Origin: Stentor roeselii | Taxonomy: Eukaryota; Ciliophora; Heterotrichea; Heterotrichida; Stentoridae | Direction: 5' to 3' | Assembly: GCA_006503475.1 (NCBI GenBank) | Contig: RSEH01000131.1 | Coordinates: 1-64,000, forward strand | DNA: 64,000 nt | Shown: in pieces, positions 40,032 through 50,055 of the stretch | How positions within the stretch are numbered: position 1 is the first letter of the stretch | How the letters are laid out: every line of letters starts with the position of its first letter | Position numbers and translations under genes: made by a program | The notes under the pieces: model-generated | What the model saw: the letters and a program-made list of their open reading frames with translations, nothing else | Databases searched by the model: none | What the model was told of the DNA's origin: nothing

Positions 40032-40448
40032 ATGGAACTTCAAGAATACAAGTGTTACTATGAAAATTGTTCAAAGGGGTACAAGACGAAGTACAACCTT
40101 AGAAGACATATCAACTCCAACCATCTCTTTATAAAAGAATTCACATGTCAGACATGTCTCAAGTCTTTTGCAAGCAAGCAAAATTTGCAAGGCCATGAAA
40201 AGATTCACACTCAAAAAGAAAGCATGCCTGAACTTGAGATTCCTTTTGCCCCAACGAAGGCAACTGGCGTTAAACATGAAGAAATCAAAGATCTGATTCT
40301 TTCAAGGTTTTACTTTGAAGAAAGACCAAGCTATAAGCCGGTTACTTTGAATACCTCGACAGTTAAGCCTATTCTGCCCTTGATATGCCAAGAAAGAAAT
40401 ATGTCTTCGAACGGTACCAAGTTGCCTGTGATTCCGATTCTCCTTTAA
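40032..40448 (+). CDS. small C2H2 zinc-finger protein
   Basis: The 138-residue product has two adjacent C2H2 fingers. The first is CYYENC then HINSNH (about 8-31) and the second CQTC then HEKIH (about 39-59). The linker is longer than the TGEKP type. The last 70 residues are without structure. The number of fingers is small for a DNA-binding factor, but two can bind. The ATG is preceded by GACTC rather than the usual TATAAATG. The protein is too short to name. Confidence 0.78.
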   Translation: MELQEYKCYYENCSKGYKTKYNLRRHINSNHLFIKEFTCQTCLKSFASKQNLQGHEKIHTQKESMPELEIPFAPTKATGVKHEEIKDLILSRFYFEERPSYKPVTLNTSTVKPILPLICQERNMSSNGTKLPVIPILL

Positions 40449-40866
40449 TAATTTTAAGTTTTCTGAGAGAGTAGCTTGTCTATCTTTAGGAGGTAAAGGG
40501 ATTTATGGTTTTATATTAGGGAAAATTATTTTGAGTGGTAATGGAAGAAAAGACTTTAGTATTAATTGATTGATTTTAGATTAACTGGAGGATATTCTTG
40601 CAAATGTTTGATGATTTTATTTTACTATTAAAAATACTGTTCTATTATTGATGGTGTTATTAATATACAGATAGTTGTTTTTAATGATGATTAGCTATTG
40701 AATTCTATACTAAAATCAGACTTGCTTCCAAAATCCTAAAGATAGTTTGATCCTGTTCTATAAATGTGCATAATAGCGATAATTTAATATAGACTCAATT
40801 TATTTGTTAAATACTGAAAGAGAGAGAGCATATTAAAAGCATATTAAAGCTAAACCTTAATTTTAA
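40449..40866. other. convergent spacer without a recognisable gene
   Basis: The 418-bp spacer lies between convergent ends of the C2H2 gene and the Cys-rich gene. It is AT-rich, with a short GAGAGAGAG run and a doubled CATATTAAA word near 40820-40850. No gene is recognised. Confidence 0.5.
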
Positions 40867-42153
40867 TCAAGCACGAGCATGAAGAGGTGAAGTGAGAAAG
40901 CAAACTTCACATAAATTTGATTCACATTCTCTACAAGCGAATCCAAAATCATCAGTCTTTTTGTTGCAATTAACACAGTCACTTGACCTAAATAATTTAA
41001 ACTTTCTTCGAGCGGTATAATGAACCATGTTATGGCCTTTCGAACATTGAGGAGTTTTATGTCCAAAGAACAATGCGCATTGTTTACAAATTCTAATTCT
41101 GCAGTCTTCACACTTCCAAGCCTCAACATCGCGTTCTGTAATAGAGCATTGACTGCAAGTATACCGATCATCTTCATAAAAGCAAATCATCCGATGATTA
41201 TTCTGACACATGAAAGGATACTCGAATAAAGGCTGGATAAAATTTATCTTTGCACAAAGTTCACATATGATAAAATTACAGCTTTGACAAGTCCATCGAT
41301 GTTTTTTTGTTTTCTTTTTGCATGAACTGCACACAAAAACAAGAGGAGGATTTTCATTATTTTTCAAAAAGACTGTTTCATGGTTATTCAAGCACAGAGG
41401 AGGTTTTCTTAATATAAAGTTTTTTTTTTCACAGCATTTTTCACACATATCGAAGTTGCATATCCTGCAATGATAAGAGGAGGTATTAATATGATTAGCA
41501 CATTCCTCGCAACTAATTTGGGCATTATTCCCACTCATTAAAAATCCATAAAACTGGTCTAAATCGTTAGCAACAAACAAAAAGTGGTCCTTATAGCACT
41601 TCCCATTAGCAGGAGGGACATAATTCGTAGCAAACAACTTTATATCGTTTTTTACACCAGCTGTTGTGATCCCATTTATATTATTCGGGTTGACTTCAAA
41701 AAGTTTAAACCTTTCATAAGACGATTGAATATTTTCAGGGTTTTCATCAAGTAAAAGTTCAAACAAACTAGGAACTTTTTCATAAGTTTTGAATGAAACG
41801 TAAGAGTTTATTTTTGCTATCAAGTCGATGATATCTCTTGAAACTTTATCGATTTCGTCAACTGCTCTTTGCTGTTCATTTAAAATTCCTGTTATTAACT
41901 TTGAGTTATTTTCGAGCATTGTTTGTTTATGACTGGTGAGTACTTCGTAGGAGTTTAATAGGAGACTGATAAGCACGTGCTTGTTGACCTCTTTTACGAC
42001 GCGCTCTACGGATTGAAGCGACTCGGCAGTTAAGCCAGAATTTAGTATTTTATTCATGTCTTCAGTGCAGATGTATGTCAGTTTTTTATTTAGTTTCACT
42101 TGATGAGTGACAGGGTTGGTGCAGCCTTTCAGGAAGCCACAATTGACTGACAT
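40867..42153 (-). CDS. Cys-rich zinc-binding protein (ZZ/DC1/B-box-like repeats)
   Basis: The 428-residue protein has an N-terminal B-box-like start (NCGFLKGC, then CTEDM) followed by a helical coiled-coil region (about 45-180). Residues about 215-425 contain four or five tandem zinc modules with paired cysteines: CEEC, CRICNFDMCEKCC, CSSC, CQSCNFIICELC, CSQC, CEDCRIRICKQC, CVNC, CRECESNLCEVC. The repeating order CxxC-x8-CxxC(x) plus histidines matches ZZ and DC1 fingers. These modules bind zinc and often lipids or peptides. No enzyme domain is present. It diverges from the next gene by 77 bp. The start is in TATAAATG context. Confidence 0.85.
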   Translation of the reverse strand: MSVNCGFLKGCTNPVTHQVKLNKKLTYICTEDMNKILNSGLTAESLQSVERVVKEVNKHVLISLLLNSYEVLTSHKQTMLENNSKLITGILNEQQRAVDEIDKVSRDIIDLIAKINSYVSFKTYEKVPSLFELLLDENPENIQSSYERFKLFEVNPNNINGITTAGVKNDIKLFATNYVPPANGKCYKDHFLFVANDLDQFYGFLMSGNNAQISCEECANHINTSSYHCRICNFDMCEKCCEKKNFILRKPPLCLNNHETVFLKNNENPPLVFVCSSCKKKTKKHRWTCQSCNFIICELCAKINFIQPLFEYPFMCQNNHRMICFYEDDRYTCSQCSITERDVEAWKCEDCRIRICKQCALFFGHKTPQCSKGHNMVHYTARRKFKLFRSSDCVNCNKKTDDFGFACRECESNLCEVCFLTSPLHARA

Positions 42154-42230
42154 TTATAACTAATACGATATTAGATGTAGAGATAGATGTCATGTCTACA
42201 ACATAATAACTTCCTTTTTCAACCTAAATA
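42154..42230. promoter_or_regulatory. 77-bp divergent promoter
   Basis: Only 77 bp separate the two divergent start codons, so promoters and both 5' leaders must share this stretch. The left edge is TATAAATG on the minus strand and the right edge is CTAAATAATG on the plus strand. Confidence 0.5.
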
Positions 42231-44006
42231 ATGACAGTGAATATCAAAAAAGCCATCTCATCCGCATCCTCCCACCTAAATCCCTTATCCCTATCATCAG
42301 AAAGTGCGAAAGTCCAGACCTGGCTTTCAAAGCCAAGAACCTATTCTCAAATCAAGGAAATTCAAGAACTCAAAGTACGAGAAAAGTTTTCTAAAATGAA
42401 CAATAAGTCCTACTCATTCAGTTTAGCCTTTTTCAAACATCTCGTTGAAACCTGCGAGACTTCCGATGTTTTTCTAGACATTCCAGAAACCATAGTCGTC
42501 GGGTACGGTTTTCATTCACCCTGCCTTCTTTACAACGATGAAAAAGGACTCGTGCGATGTTTACGAGACTTAAGCAGTCTTCACATCAAGTGTTTAATTG
42601 ACTTGTTCGAAGCTTATCGAGTGAACAACTACCGAGAAACCTTTGGACCTTTGGCGATTCTTCGCAACCAGGACAGTCAATACAACCGGATCTTGATGAA
42701 ACCTGGAGAAATCGTCTTAGAATGGAAAAACGCTTATAAAGTTGATGTGATTTTGCAGAGGTTCATCATTTCAAAGGGCACTAAAGCCAGTAAGTTTAGA
42801 ATCGCGGTTCAAGGAAATGAAGTTAAAGTTTTTCGTATTGTGAATCAAGCTCGACATGATTTGAATCAAGCGGAAAAAAATAAAGAAACTGTTCAGAACC
42901 GCAATAAGGTTTCTTTTGTTTTTAATGAAACATCGGATTTTAGAAGGTTTTCAAGAGGGAGTGAAAGTTTTCAGGACTTGAGTAGGAATCGAGGTGAAAG
43001 TTCTTTTTTACAAGCGAAAAACGAGTTCAATAGGTCAACTACGAAGCATACTACTTCAGATAAACTTCAAAGAAAAAGCATTTTGCTTTCTACTCCTCTT
43101 ATTCAGACTACGACTTACAAAAGAACTATTCCCACTTTGAAGGATTATTTGAAAAGTTGCTACCCGAGTAAATGCTTTAAATCTATTGAAGAATGTAAAA
43201 AAGATCTTAAAAATTGCAGATATTCCGATCATGACTTTCATATAAACCCTGATGAAATGATCTATGTCAGCTACTATCGAGAAAAAATCACTGAACTTTT
43301 TAATGTCAGTGGAAAAAAAAACTCAGATATTTTCGAGATCAAGTCTCAAAACAAGCAAAGAAATGCTCTTAAAATGATTAAAACTATTGAAAAAATCATG
43401 AATTCAGTTGTTTTAAAACCTGAAAATTTAGAAATCTCGAAAATTGTTTGTGACTTTATTGAAGATGGTTTTCATAACATTTACTTCTCCAAAATAAAAA
43501 GTTTCGAAACTGTTCATGTTAATGTTTTGATGAAAAAGGTCCCCATTGAAAAAGTGTTTAAATGCCCAGGAAAGTTTTGTAGAAGTGATGGTCTGACTCG
43601 GGTAGAAGCCTTTGAAGTCCTCAAAAAAAGACTCAAAAAAGACTCTGACGAAAATCTCACCTCTCTCAATAGTAAAGACTTCGAAAGGGTCAAAGTCTGT
43701 CAGGACTGTTATCAAAAATACGCAAAAAACCCTGTCATGAGAAAAAAAAACAAGGAAATACTCGACATCAGCTTTCCAAAAATGGAAAAAAACGAAATTT
43801 CAAATATTTTAAACCAGATCAACCCTTCAACCGCATCTCAAACCTGCATAGTAATCCCGAAAAAGCTGTTTATCAAGAAGAAAATCGAGAATCCTCTACT
43901 GATTCATCTGAAAAGTTCGGAAAAAATCAGAAAAAACGGCACTGCTCAGGAGTTTTTCAGAGCCAAGCTGAAAGAAATAGAAAAAGCGAGTTTTTTCTGT
44001 ATTTAA
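42231..44006 (+). CDS. hypothetical protein with C-terminal Cys pairs (likely paralogue of the 47.3-kb gene)
   Basis: The 591-residue product has no recognised domain. The region around residues 165-205 reads IVLEWKNAYKVDVILQRFI, followed by a beta-like stretch ending in VKVFRI. A similar unit QKFI...YTVIW...CLFE occurs in the minus-strand gene at 47.3 kb. Near the C-terminus CPGKFC and later CQDCYQKY form a spaced cysteine set, which the other gene matches with CKCAVC and CFECYIDF. I infer that the two are paralogues with a conserved zinc-binding tail. The middle (about 230-310) is disordered and Ser/Arg-rich. Function is unknown. Confidence 0.78.
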   Translation: MTVNIKKAISSASSHLNPLSLSSESAKVQTWLSKPRTYSQIKEIQELKVREKFSKMNNKSYSFSLAFFKHLVETCETSDVFLDIPETIVVGYGFHSPCLLYNDEKGLVRCLRDLSSLHIKCLIDLFEAYRVNNYRETFGPLAILRNQDSQYNRILMKPGEIVLEWKNAYKVDVILQRFIISKGTKASKFRIAVQGNEVKVFRIVNQARHDLNQAEKNKETVQNRNKVSFVFNETSDFRRFSRGSESFQDLSRNRGESSFLQAKNEFNRSTTKHTTSDKLQRKSILLSTPLIQTTTYKRTIPTLKDYLKSCYPSKCFKSIEECKKDLKNCRYSDHDFHINPDEMIYVSYYREKITELFNVSGKKNSDIFEIKSQNKQRNALKMIKTIEKIMNSVVLKPENLEISKIVCDFIEDGFHNIYFSKIKSFETVHVNVLMKKVPIEKVFKCPGKFCRSDGLTRVEAFEVLKKRLKKDSDENLTSLNSKDFERVKVCQDCYQKYAKNPVMRKKNKEILDISFPKMEKNEISNILNQINPSTASQTCIVIPKKLFIKKKIENPLLIHLKSSEKIRKNGTAQEFFRAKLKEIEKASFFCI

Positions 44007-44033
44007 TTAATTTTCCTTATATTAACCTGAAAT

Positions 44034-45173
44034 ATGATCAAGACTCCTAACGTTCATAACCTTTCAACTGATTATCCAAAAACAATTTTCCCATCAGATT
44101 CTTCTCCAGAACAGGCGAAAACAAGTAGAAAATCGACAGACAAAGGCAAACAAAACATTGAAAATTTCATAAAACTTGACTCAAAATACAGATCTCTTGA
44201 AAAAAGACTGAAAAATCCGAAAGAAACTAAAAAAAAACAAGAAAAACTTGATGAAAAAAGCGAAAAGTTCAAAAAAGTTAATGATCGAAGATTACTTCTT
44301 CAAAGAGCTCGATATGCGCAATTGCAAAAGGAAAGAGAAGATGATATGAAGGTTTTGGAGGATAAATTAAGAAGAACTAGCAGAAGTACTTCAGAGAGTC
44401 GAAGCTATAGCTTTGCAAGGTGGAGGGAAAAGTCTAAAGAAAAGTTAAACAAAATAAGAAATGAAGAAGAAAAATATATGTTGTTGAAACTTGAGCTTTA
44501 CAATAAAAAGCAAATTGAATCTGGCAATCAACATAAGCAGGACTTGGCCAGAAAGTCTAAAAAAATGTATCAAATCAACTCAAAAGTTGACAAAATCCGA
44601 ACAAAAATGTACAGCACAACTGACAGCGACCAAAACTACTACGAAGCCATAAGTAAAAGTAACCGTATCTCAACAAAGCAGCAAAAAATCCGCATAGAAC
44701 TTGAAAAAAAACTCGAGTCTAAAAAAAGGACAAATTTCGAAAAACAAGTCAGAAAAAACATGAACATCAGCGAAATCCTCGAAAACGAAGCAAAAAAAGA
44801 AGAAAAACTAAAAGAAAAGCATAACAAGTCCTTTCAAGTGATTCAACAGCGTCGAAACGACTGGGAAAACTTCTTAGAGTTGAAACAACAAAAAGAAAGA
44901 CTTAAAAGTGAAAAATCCTCAGATTTTTTAACATATAAGAAAAAAATGGATTTCAAAGCAAAACAAGAAATCATCTCCAAACATCATGAAATGGACAAAA
45001 AACTCAATTTGAGAAAAACAAGCCACGAAATTTTCACCCAGAAAAAAAGGAGGCTTTCAATGAAACAAGCAATTGAAAGGGACAAAATCAAAAGAATCAA
45101 ATTTTTCATAACGAAAAGCAAGGAACCTGTAGATGCTTCTAGGGTGTTGTCGACATTTTCAGAAAACGAATAA
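44034..45173 (+). CDS. hypothetical Lys/Arg-rich coiled-coil protein
   Basis: The 379-residue product is almost wholly charged helix, with Lys, Glu, Arg and Gln in heptad spacing from about residue 40 to 360. The N-terminal 35 residues are disordered and Ser/Pro-containing. Its composition resembles structural proteins of basal bodies and ciliary rootlets, but no family motif is seen. Its ATG lies 27 bp beyond the previous gene's stop on the same strand. The start context is GAAATATG. Confidence 0.76.
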   Translation: MIKTPNVHNLSTDYPKTIFPSDSSPEQAKTSRKSTDKGKQNIENFIKLDSKYRSLEKRLKNPKETKKKQEKLDEKSEKFKKVNDRRLLLQRARYAQLQKEREDDMKVLEDKLRRTSRSTSESRSYSFARWREKSKEKLNKIRNEEEKYMLLKLELYNKKQIESGNQHKQDLARKSKKMYQINSKVDKIRTKMYSTTDSDQNYYEAISKSNRISTKQQKIRIELEKKLESKKRTNFEKQVRKNMNISEILENEAKKEEKLKEKHNKSFQVIQQRRNDWENFLELKQQKERLKSEKSSDFLTYKKKMDFKAKQEIISKHHEMDKKLNLRKTSHEIFTQKKRRLSMKQAIERDKIKRIKFFITKSKEPVDASRVLSTFSENE

Positions 45174-45214
45174 ATAACCTCAGTTTTGCGAAAATCTATT
45201 ATTGATGTTGGGAA

Positions 45215-47272
45215 CTAGGGAAAAGGAATGAAGCCGACCAAAGTTTCACTTCTTGATTTAGCTAAAGCTAACTGCACATCTGGTCCTTTTACATTTTTTT
45301 CACCTTGAGTTGTTTTTTCTATCTTTTTTTCAAAACCATCTTTTTTTTTTAACTTTTGAGTTTCACAGTTATTTTCAAGAAAACTCTCAACAACTCTAGG
45401 ATCCAGCCAAATTTTTTCAGTTTTCAGTCCATCCCACCCATCACCAGGAAGTTCTTCAAATTTATCCTGAACTTTCCAGGATTTTTCCTTTTCATCATGA
45501 TTTACTGAAACATGAAAAGTCCTATCAAGTCCTTGAATTTCCTTAAATTGATTACAATGAAAATCTAGATTTTTCCTTCTAAAATTCAAAGACTTTTCCC
45601 TAAACTCAGACTCTTTTTCCTCATCCAAATTTTTCTCTATTTTCTCAATTTTCTGCATTTTTTTCCTTTTTTCCTGTACAACCGAAGCGAGTTCAAAAAG
45701 CGCCTGAGTCCTAAGAACATTTTTATTGACAAGTTTGAGATACTCGTCAGTCAAGCTTTGTGCAGCTTCACTTTTCTTATGAACTGTAAAATTATTGATT
45801 TTTGGGCGAAAAGTGCATTCTTGGTCTTCTGATTTCTTTTTTTCCGCTTCAAGTTTTAAAGTTTTTGGCGATGGCATCATTTTTTCACATCTTTTCTCAG
45901 CACGACTTGACTCACTGCTGATGGAAGACATGAGCATTCTCGAGTTTTCATTGATTTTTGGATGAAATGAAAAATCACTTGCCTTTGATGGACTTTTTAT
46001 GTTGCAGTTGAATGAAAGGCGATTTGAGTAAAAAAGAAGAAATTTTTTATGAAAATTTCCAGATTTTGATGAATTTTGTGACTTGAGTCTTAAAATTGTT
46101 AGGATACTTGAAAGAAGCTTCGATTTTTCGAGTTTTGAGTCGGTTGATAAAGATTCCCAGAGTTGAACTGCTAAAAGTTTTTCATCGTCTCGTGTTTTGG
46201 AAGAGTCGAGGATCATATGAAGACCTTTCAGGATGTTTATGAAAGTTGTGTAGGTCACTGTTGGTGAATCTTGACTGCTCTCTGGAATTAAAGAGTTGAA
46301 TTCACGAGTTAATTTTTCGGATAAGACTTTTTCTGACCTTGGACTGAGTTTTAATGAGTCTTTGTTTTGAGAGACTTTCTTGGCTTTTAACCCTGGAGGA
46401 CTCGAAGTTGAGAATTCAGAGATTTTTTCATCTTGTGTGAAAGTTGATTTTGGACTGAAAGTAAAAAAAGAGGAATTTTTTAAATTTTTTGTTGATTTCG
46501 GACTGAAATTTGAAAAAACTTGACTTTCAGTCAGTTTTTCGCTTTTGATCGAGTTTGAACTGAGTAACAAGTTGCTTGAAACCAGGTCTTTTTGATTTTT
46601 TTTATATTTAGAAAGGTCACTGAAGGACTTTTGGAAAAGACTAAATGTTGAATGAGGGTCAGACAAGCGAGCTTCATTTGAAGTGTTTTTAATTTTCTGA
46701 CAATTTCTCTGAAATTCTTTTAAATTCTTAGTAAAATTTGAAAAAATCAGCCGATCTGAAGATTTTTTTACAACTGAAGGCTTCAACAATTTTTCTTTTA
46801 TACAAAGTTCTCCACCTTCAGGAGATAAAGACTGACTAGTCATTAAAATTTTCAATCCTTCTTGATTTTTCTTGCACTTTTTCCCCTTATCCAGAAGTTT
46901 TTTTCCTAAATTTTTGTTTTTTTGTGCCTTTTTACATTGATTAGGAGTAGAAGCCTGACTTTCCTCAGCACTTAAAACAGCGATTTCATAATTTTCATAA
47001 TCCTTTTGATAATTTTTGCACAGTTCTTTTCTAGCTTTTTTACAATCAACAGGCTTCCAGCCGAAGTAATTCCCCAGCGAGCTGAAGTCACGACTTGTTT
47101 TATTCATCTCAAAAGTCTCATTTTTATACAGCAGGTCGAATTGTTGAGGCAACTTGCAAATATTCTTCTCAATTATTTCCCGTTCTTCAGGATCTTTTTT
47201 ATTCACCTCACAGGACTTAACGCAAGAGTTTTGAAGAAGTGTTTGAAGCGAGTTCTCAAAATTACTCGTCAT
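45215..47272 (-). CDS. hypothetical protein with F-x-P-K-I-N motifs
   Basis: The 685-residue product is mostly disordered and Ser/Lys-rich. Short repeats of the type FSPKST recur between about residues 220 and 300. Two motifs, FHPKINENS (about 450) and CTFRPKINNF (about 495), belong to the F-x-P-x-I-N type seen in many ciliate and algal coiled-coil proteins. A short helical stretch with heptads (about 530-600) follows. The N-terminal 70 residues contain several cysteines and an FGWKPVDCKKARKEL segment of unknown kind. I do not recognise a function. The gene converges with the coiled-coil gene to its left (41 bp between stops). Confidence 0.75.
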   Translation of the reverse strand: MTSNFENSLQTLLQNSCVKSCEVNKKDPEEREIIEKNICKLPQQFDLLYKNETFEMNKTSRDFSSLGNYFGWKPVDCKKARKELCKNYQKDYENYEIAVLSAEESQASTPNQCKKAQKNKNLGKKLLDKGKKCKKNQEGLKILMTSQSLSPEGGELCIKEKLLKPSVVKKSSDRLIFSNFTKNLKEFQRNCQKIKNTSNEARLSDPHSTFSLFQKSFSDLSKYKKNQKDLVSSNLLLSSNSIKSEKLTESQVFSNFSPKSTKNLKNSSFFTFSPKSTFTQDEKISEFSTSSPPGLKAKKVSQNKDSLKLSPRSEKVLSEKLTREFNSLIPESSQDSPTVTYTTFINILKGLHMILDSSKTRDDEKLLAVQLWESLSTDSKLEKSKLLSSILTILRLKSQNSSKSGNFHKKFLLFYSNRLSFNCNIKSPSKASDFSFHPKINENSRMLMSSISSESSRAEKRCEKMMPSPKTLKLEAEKKKSEDQECTFRPKINNFTVHKKSEAAQSLTDEYLKLVNKNVLRTQALFELASVVQEKRKKMQKIEKIEKNLDEEKESEFREKSLNFRRKNLDFHCNQFKEIQGLDRTFHVSVNHDEKEKSWKVQDKFEELPGDGWDGLKTEKIWLDPRVVESFLENNCETQKLKKKDGFEKKIEKTTQGEKNVKGPDVQLALAKSRSETLVGFIPFP

Positions 47273-47303
47273 TTTTTATAGTGTTTTAAACTTAGGACTT
47301 AAA

Positions 47304-48809
47304 TTAATTTTTCACTGATGGAAATCCGATTATCACCTCGCCACCTGCGGTTTTAGTCGTTCGCGTTGAAAAGGTGTTGATGATGCTTGAATGAAGACCT
47401 GGAGTTGAAGGCGAGGCTAAGGAATGAGGGTTGAAAACTGAAGAACTTGATAAAAGGTTCTCATTTGGAAGAATTTTACTGATAGACAATGATTTTTTTA
47501 CCCTTGACTTGAATACAGCCTTGTTGATATTAGGTAAGTTCGTAACCAATGGCCTTTTATGAGTTTCTACAAAGTCAATATAGCACTCAAAGCATAAAAA
47601 CAAAGCCTTTTTCAAGAAATCCTTCTTTTCTTTCAACTTTTCAATATCTTCTCTTGGGATCCGAGGATGCATGTTATAAATAGGCAAAGGGTTCTGCCCA
47701 TACATATAAAAAATCTCGAAATAACTAAACCGTACCACTTTATTCGACTCAAAAGTCAAAGAGCAAACCGCGCATTTACAGTCTTTCACGAAATGAGCCG
47801 GGTTTCTTTTGTCAGTCGTCAGATTTTTCGTGTTAAGGTCCTGAGCAGTGAAAAAGTCAAAATTCAGTTGAATGTCGCTTGAACTCTGCCCATTCGCGAA
47901 GCGAAGACAAGTCGCGCATAAGACCCAAAGGCGCTTTTTATGATCAAGTTTCATTTGAAGGACCATTCGAGTGATTCTCATTTTTTCGAATGAAACTGCG
48001 CCGACATGAGAGACAATTGAATCAGCTGTCTTTATCAGTTGATTCGGAAGGAAAGACCCTCGGACTGGCGTTGTTGTTATGTGAAATTCTTTACCGTCAA
48101 ATGTGACGGCTCTTTCGTATTGGTCGATTTGTGAAAGAGGTTTCGTTTTTTCGTTGTAAAAAAATAGGTCTTTGTTGGTTTCTAGGAAAATTCTGGATTT
48201 TGAATGTGTTTCTTGGGTTTTTGTAGGAGAGGATTGAGGGTATTTAGGATGGGTTGGTTCTTTTCTTGATGGATAGGAAGAGGCGGTTGGTTTTAAGCGG
48301 TTGTCTTGTGAGAGAAGAAGTTTGTGTTTAGAAAATGGTTTTCGTGGAGGTTCTGAGGTTTCGAAGAGTTTTTGCTTGTTTTCCTTTTTTTCGAATAAAC
48401 AAAGATTGCTTGTCCAGATCACTGTGTAACAAAAGTTATACTCACCATAAGGATCTATGAATTTTTGTAATATCATGTCATTGTTTTTCTTCCGGCTCTT
48501 TAAAAACTTCTCAAAACTACTACGATTAAGGTAATCAACTACATGTTTTCCATCTTCAACATACATGAGCATCGCAACAATCCCAGAACTTGAAATTTTC
48601 TTGGTAAACCCTTCTAAAATCCCCTGTTCATTCAAGTTCTGACTAGATTTCTTCATAATAATTCCACTTTTCGACGTGAAATACCAGAAACGCGGTAAGC
48701 TAAACTGATAGATGACAGTATCAGGGATCATCGCTTTAACGACCTGGTCAAAAACTTTATCTTTACTCCACAACAAGTGGTATAAAATTTCATTAAGTCC
48801 TTCATTCAT
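47304..48809 (-). CDS. hypothetical protein with C-terminal zinc-like cysteines (likely paralogue of the 42.2-kb gene)
   Basis: The 501-residue product has a globular N-terminal part (about 1-165) containing MILQKFIDPYGEYNFCYTVIW and LCLFEKKE. Comparable segments occur in the 591-residue gene at 42.2 kb. A disordered linker follows (about 170-230). The C-terminal part has CKCAVC and LFLCFECYIDF, giving two Cys pairs spaced by about 70 residues, and ends with a Ser/Thr-rich tail. The pairs could bind one zinc ion. No known domain is recognised. Its start lies 22 bp downstream of the stop of the CFAP97-like gene on the same strand. Confidence 0.77.
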   Translation of the reverse strand: MNEGLNEILYHLLWSKDKVFDQVVKAMIPDTVIYQFSLPRFWYFTSKSGIIMKKSSQNLNEQGILEGFTKKISSSGIVAMLMYVEDGKHVVDYLNRSSFEKFLKSRKKNNDMILQKFIDPYGEYNFCYTVIWTSNLCLFEKKENKQKLFETSEPPRKPFSKHKLLLSQDNRLKPTASSYPSRKEPTHPKYPQSSPTKTQETHSKSRIFLETNKDLFFYNEKTKPLSQIDQYERAVTFDGKEFHITTTPVRGSFLPNQLIKTADSIVSHVGAVSFEKMRITRMVLQMKLDHKKRLWVLCATCLRFANGQSSSDIQLNFDFFTAQDLNTKNLTTDKRNPAHFVKDCKCAVCSLTFESNKVVRFSYFEIFYMYGQNPLPIYNMHPRIPREDIEKLKEKKDFLKKALFLCFECYIDFVETHKRPLVTNLPNINKAVFKSRVKKSLSISKILPNENLLSSSSVFNPHSLASPSTPGLHSSIINTFSTRTTKTAGGEVIIGFPSVKN

Positions 48810-48831
48810 TTTACTATAAAATTTAATTAAA

Positions 48832-49458
48832 TCAAAAGGTTTTGTCTCTTAAACTAGTCCGACTATCGCCTTCATAGATCTTCAATGACGGAGAATTCGT
48901 TTTACTTGAACTTCTTGCTTCAAATCGTTGTTTCGCGTTTTCACTCCAAACAAGTTTCCGAAAAGATCTCGTTTTTCGACTTTTCAAGACATTCACTCTT
49001 GACAGTCGATTTTTAAACTTCAAGAAAGTTTTGTATTCTTTTTTCATTTCTTGTGTGATGTAGTCTGGCTTCTGACTCGCGATTCTCAAAGCGAAATTTT
49101 TGTTTTCTTGTTGAATTCTTTTCGCTTCTTTCAGACGGTCTTCCTCGTTGAGACTTTTTTTCCAGAAGGCTTGTCTGGATGAAGAACTTTTGGAAGTTGC
49201 GATGTTGATGATTTTTGAAAGGATTTTTAAGTTTTGCTTGGTGATTTGCTCTGATTTCACTGATTAGGTGTTACCTGTGTTTGAGGACTTCCAACGATTT
49301 TTCAGGTGGGGAAAACGGGGAGCTTCGATTGGTTTGAAATGGTAGAGACCTGAACCTTGCAGTTTAATTTTTTTTAACTTTTGGTTGTGGATTATTTTCG
49401 ATTGCTCGATGGACTCCTGCTCGTAAAGACTTGTATTGATATATCTTGGAGCGATCAT
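48832..49458 (-). CDS. CFAP97/Hemingway-like protein, two exons
   Basis: Exon 1 is 49275-49458 and exon 2 is 48832-49259 on the minus strand. The 15-nt intron GTAACACCTAATCAG (49260-49274) has A at position 10. Splicing gives 612 nt, 203 residues. The segment from about residue 68 to 125 reads KQNLKILSKIINI, then KSLNEEDRLKEAKRIQQENKNFALRI, then SQKPDYITQEM. This is the order of the CFAP97 (Hemingway/KIAA1430) domain: an asparagine-bearing helix, a basic helix with R-IxxEN, then a KPxY turn. Family members sit in cilia or sperm flagella. The rest of the protein is basic and disordered. Confidence 0.8.
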
Positions 49459-49638
49459 ATTGAAATTATTCTATAAAGATTTTCTCTAAACTTTTCAGTC
49501 TTTCTTGAATCAATTCTTTACCCTTCCAATAACAACTGCCAAGACTCTAAAAATTCTAAAATTTTTCCTAAATCTCATCAAACTCTAAAAAAACCAAAAT
49601 TTCTAAATCCAAATTCTTAATCCAAAATTTAATTATTT

Positions 49639-50055
49639 TTAAGCTCTTTCTCCTCTGATTCTTCTGGCCAACTGCATGTCTCTTGGCATGATAGTAACTC
49701 TCTTAGCGTGAATAGCGCAAAGGTTTGTGTCTTCAAAGAGGCCAACGAGGTAAGCTTCAGCAGCTTCTTGAAGGGCAAGTACAGCAGAGCTTTGGAACCT
49801 AAGGTCAGTTTTGTATTCCTGGGCAATTTCTCTTACTAGTCTCTGGAAAGGAAGTTTTCTTACAAGCAGTTCAGTGCTTTTTTGGTACTTCCTGATTTCT
49901 CTTAAGGCTACAGTGCCGGGCCTGAATCTGTGAGGCTTCTTCACTCCACTGGAAGTTGTTGGTGCTGAAACTTTCTTTGCTGCTTTAGTCGCTAAGTGCT
50001 TTTTAGGCGTCTTCCCTGCTGGGGTCTTTCTTGCGGTTTGTTTTGTTCGTGCCAT
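49639..50055 (-). CDS. H3: histone H3 with a divergent N-terminal tail
   Basis: The 138-residue product (137 without Met) is a complete H3. The fold domain is ciliate-like: [45 protein letters not shown], and [14 protein letters not shown]. The tail differs. After ARTKQTARK come T10 and P11 where H3 has S10 and T11, then A12, T15, K17, H19 and K26. After K27 the usual S28 is displaced: the order is [14 protein letters not shown], two residues longer than usual. K4, K9, K14, K18, K23 and K27 are kept. It packages DNA in nucleosomes. No 3' stem-loop of the animal type was seen. It is a variant-like H3 gene, with no introns. Confidence 0.96.
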   Translation of the reverse strand: MARTKQTARKTPAGKTPKKHLATKAAKKVSAPTTSSGVKKPHRFRPGTVALREIRKYQKSTELLVRKLPFQRLVREIAQEYKTDLRFQSSAVLALQEAAEAYLVGLFEDTNLCAIHAKRVTIMPRDMQLARRIRGERA

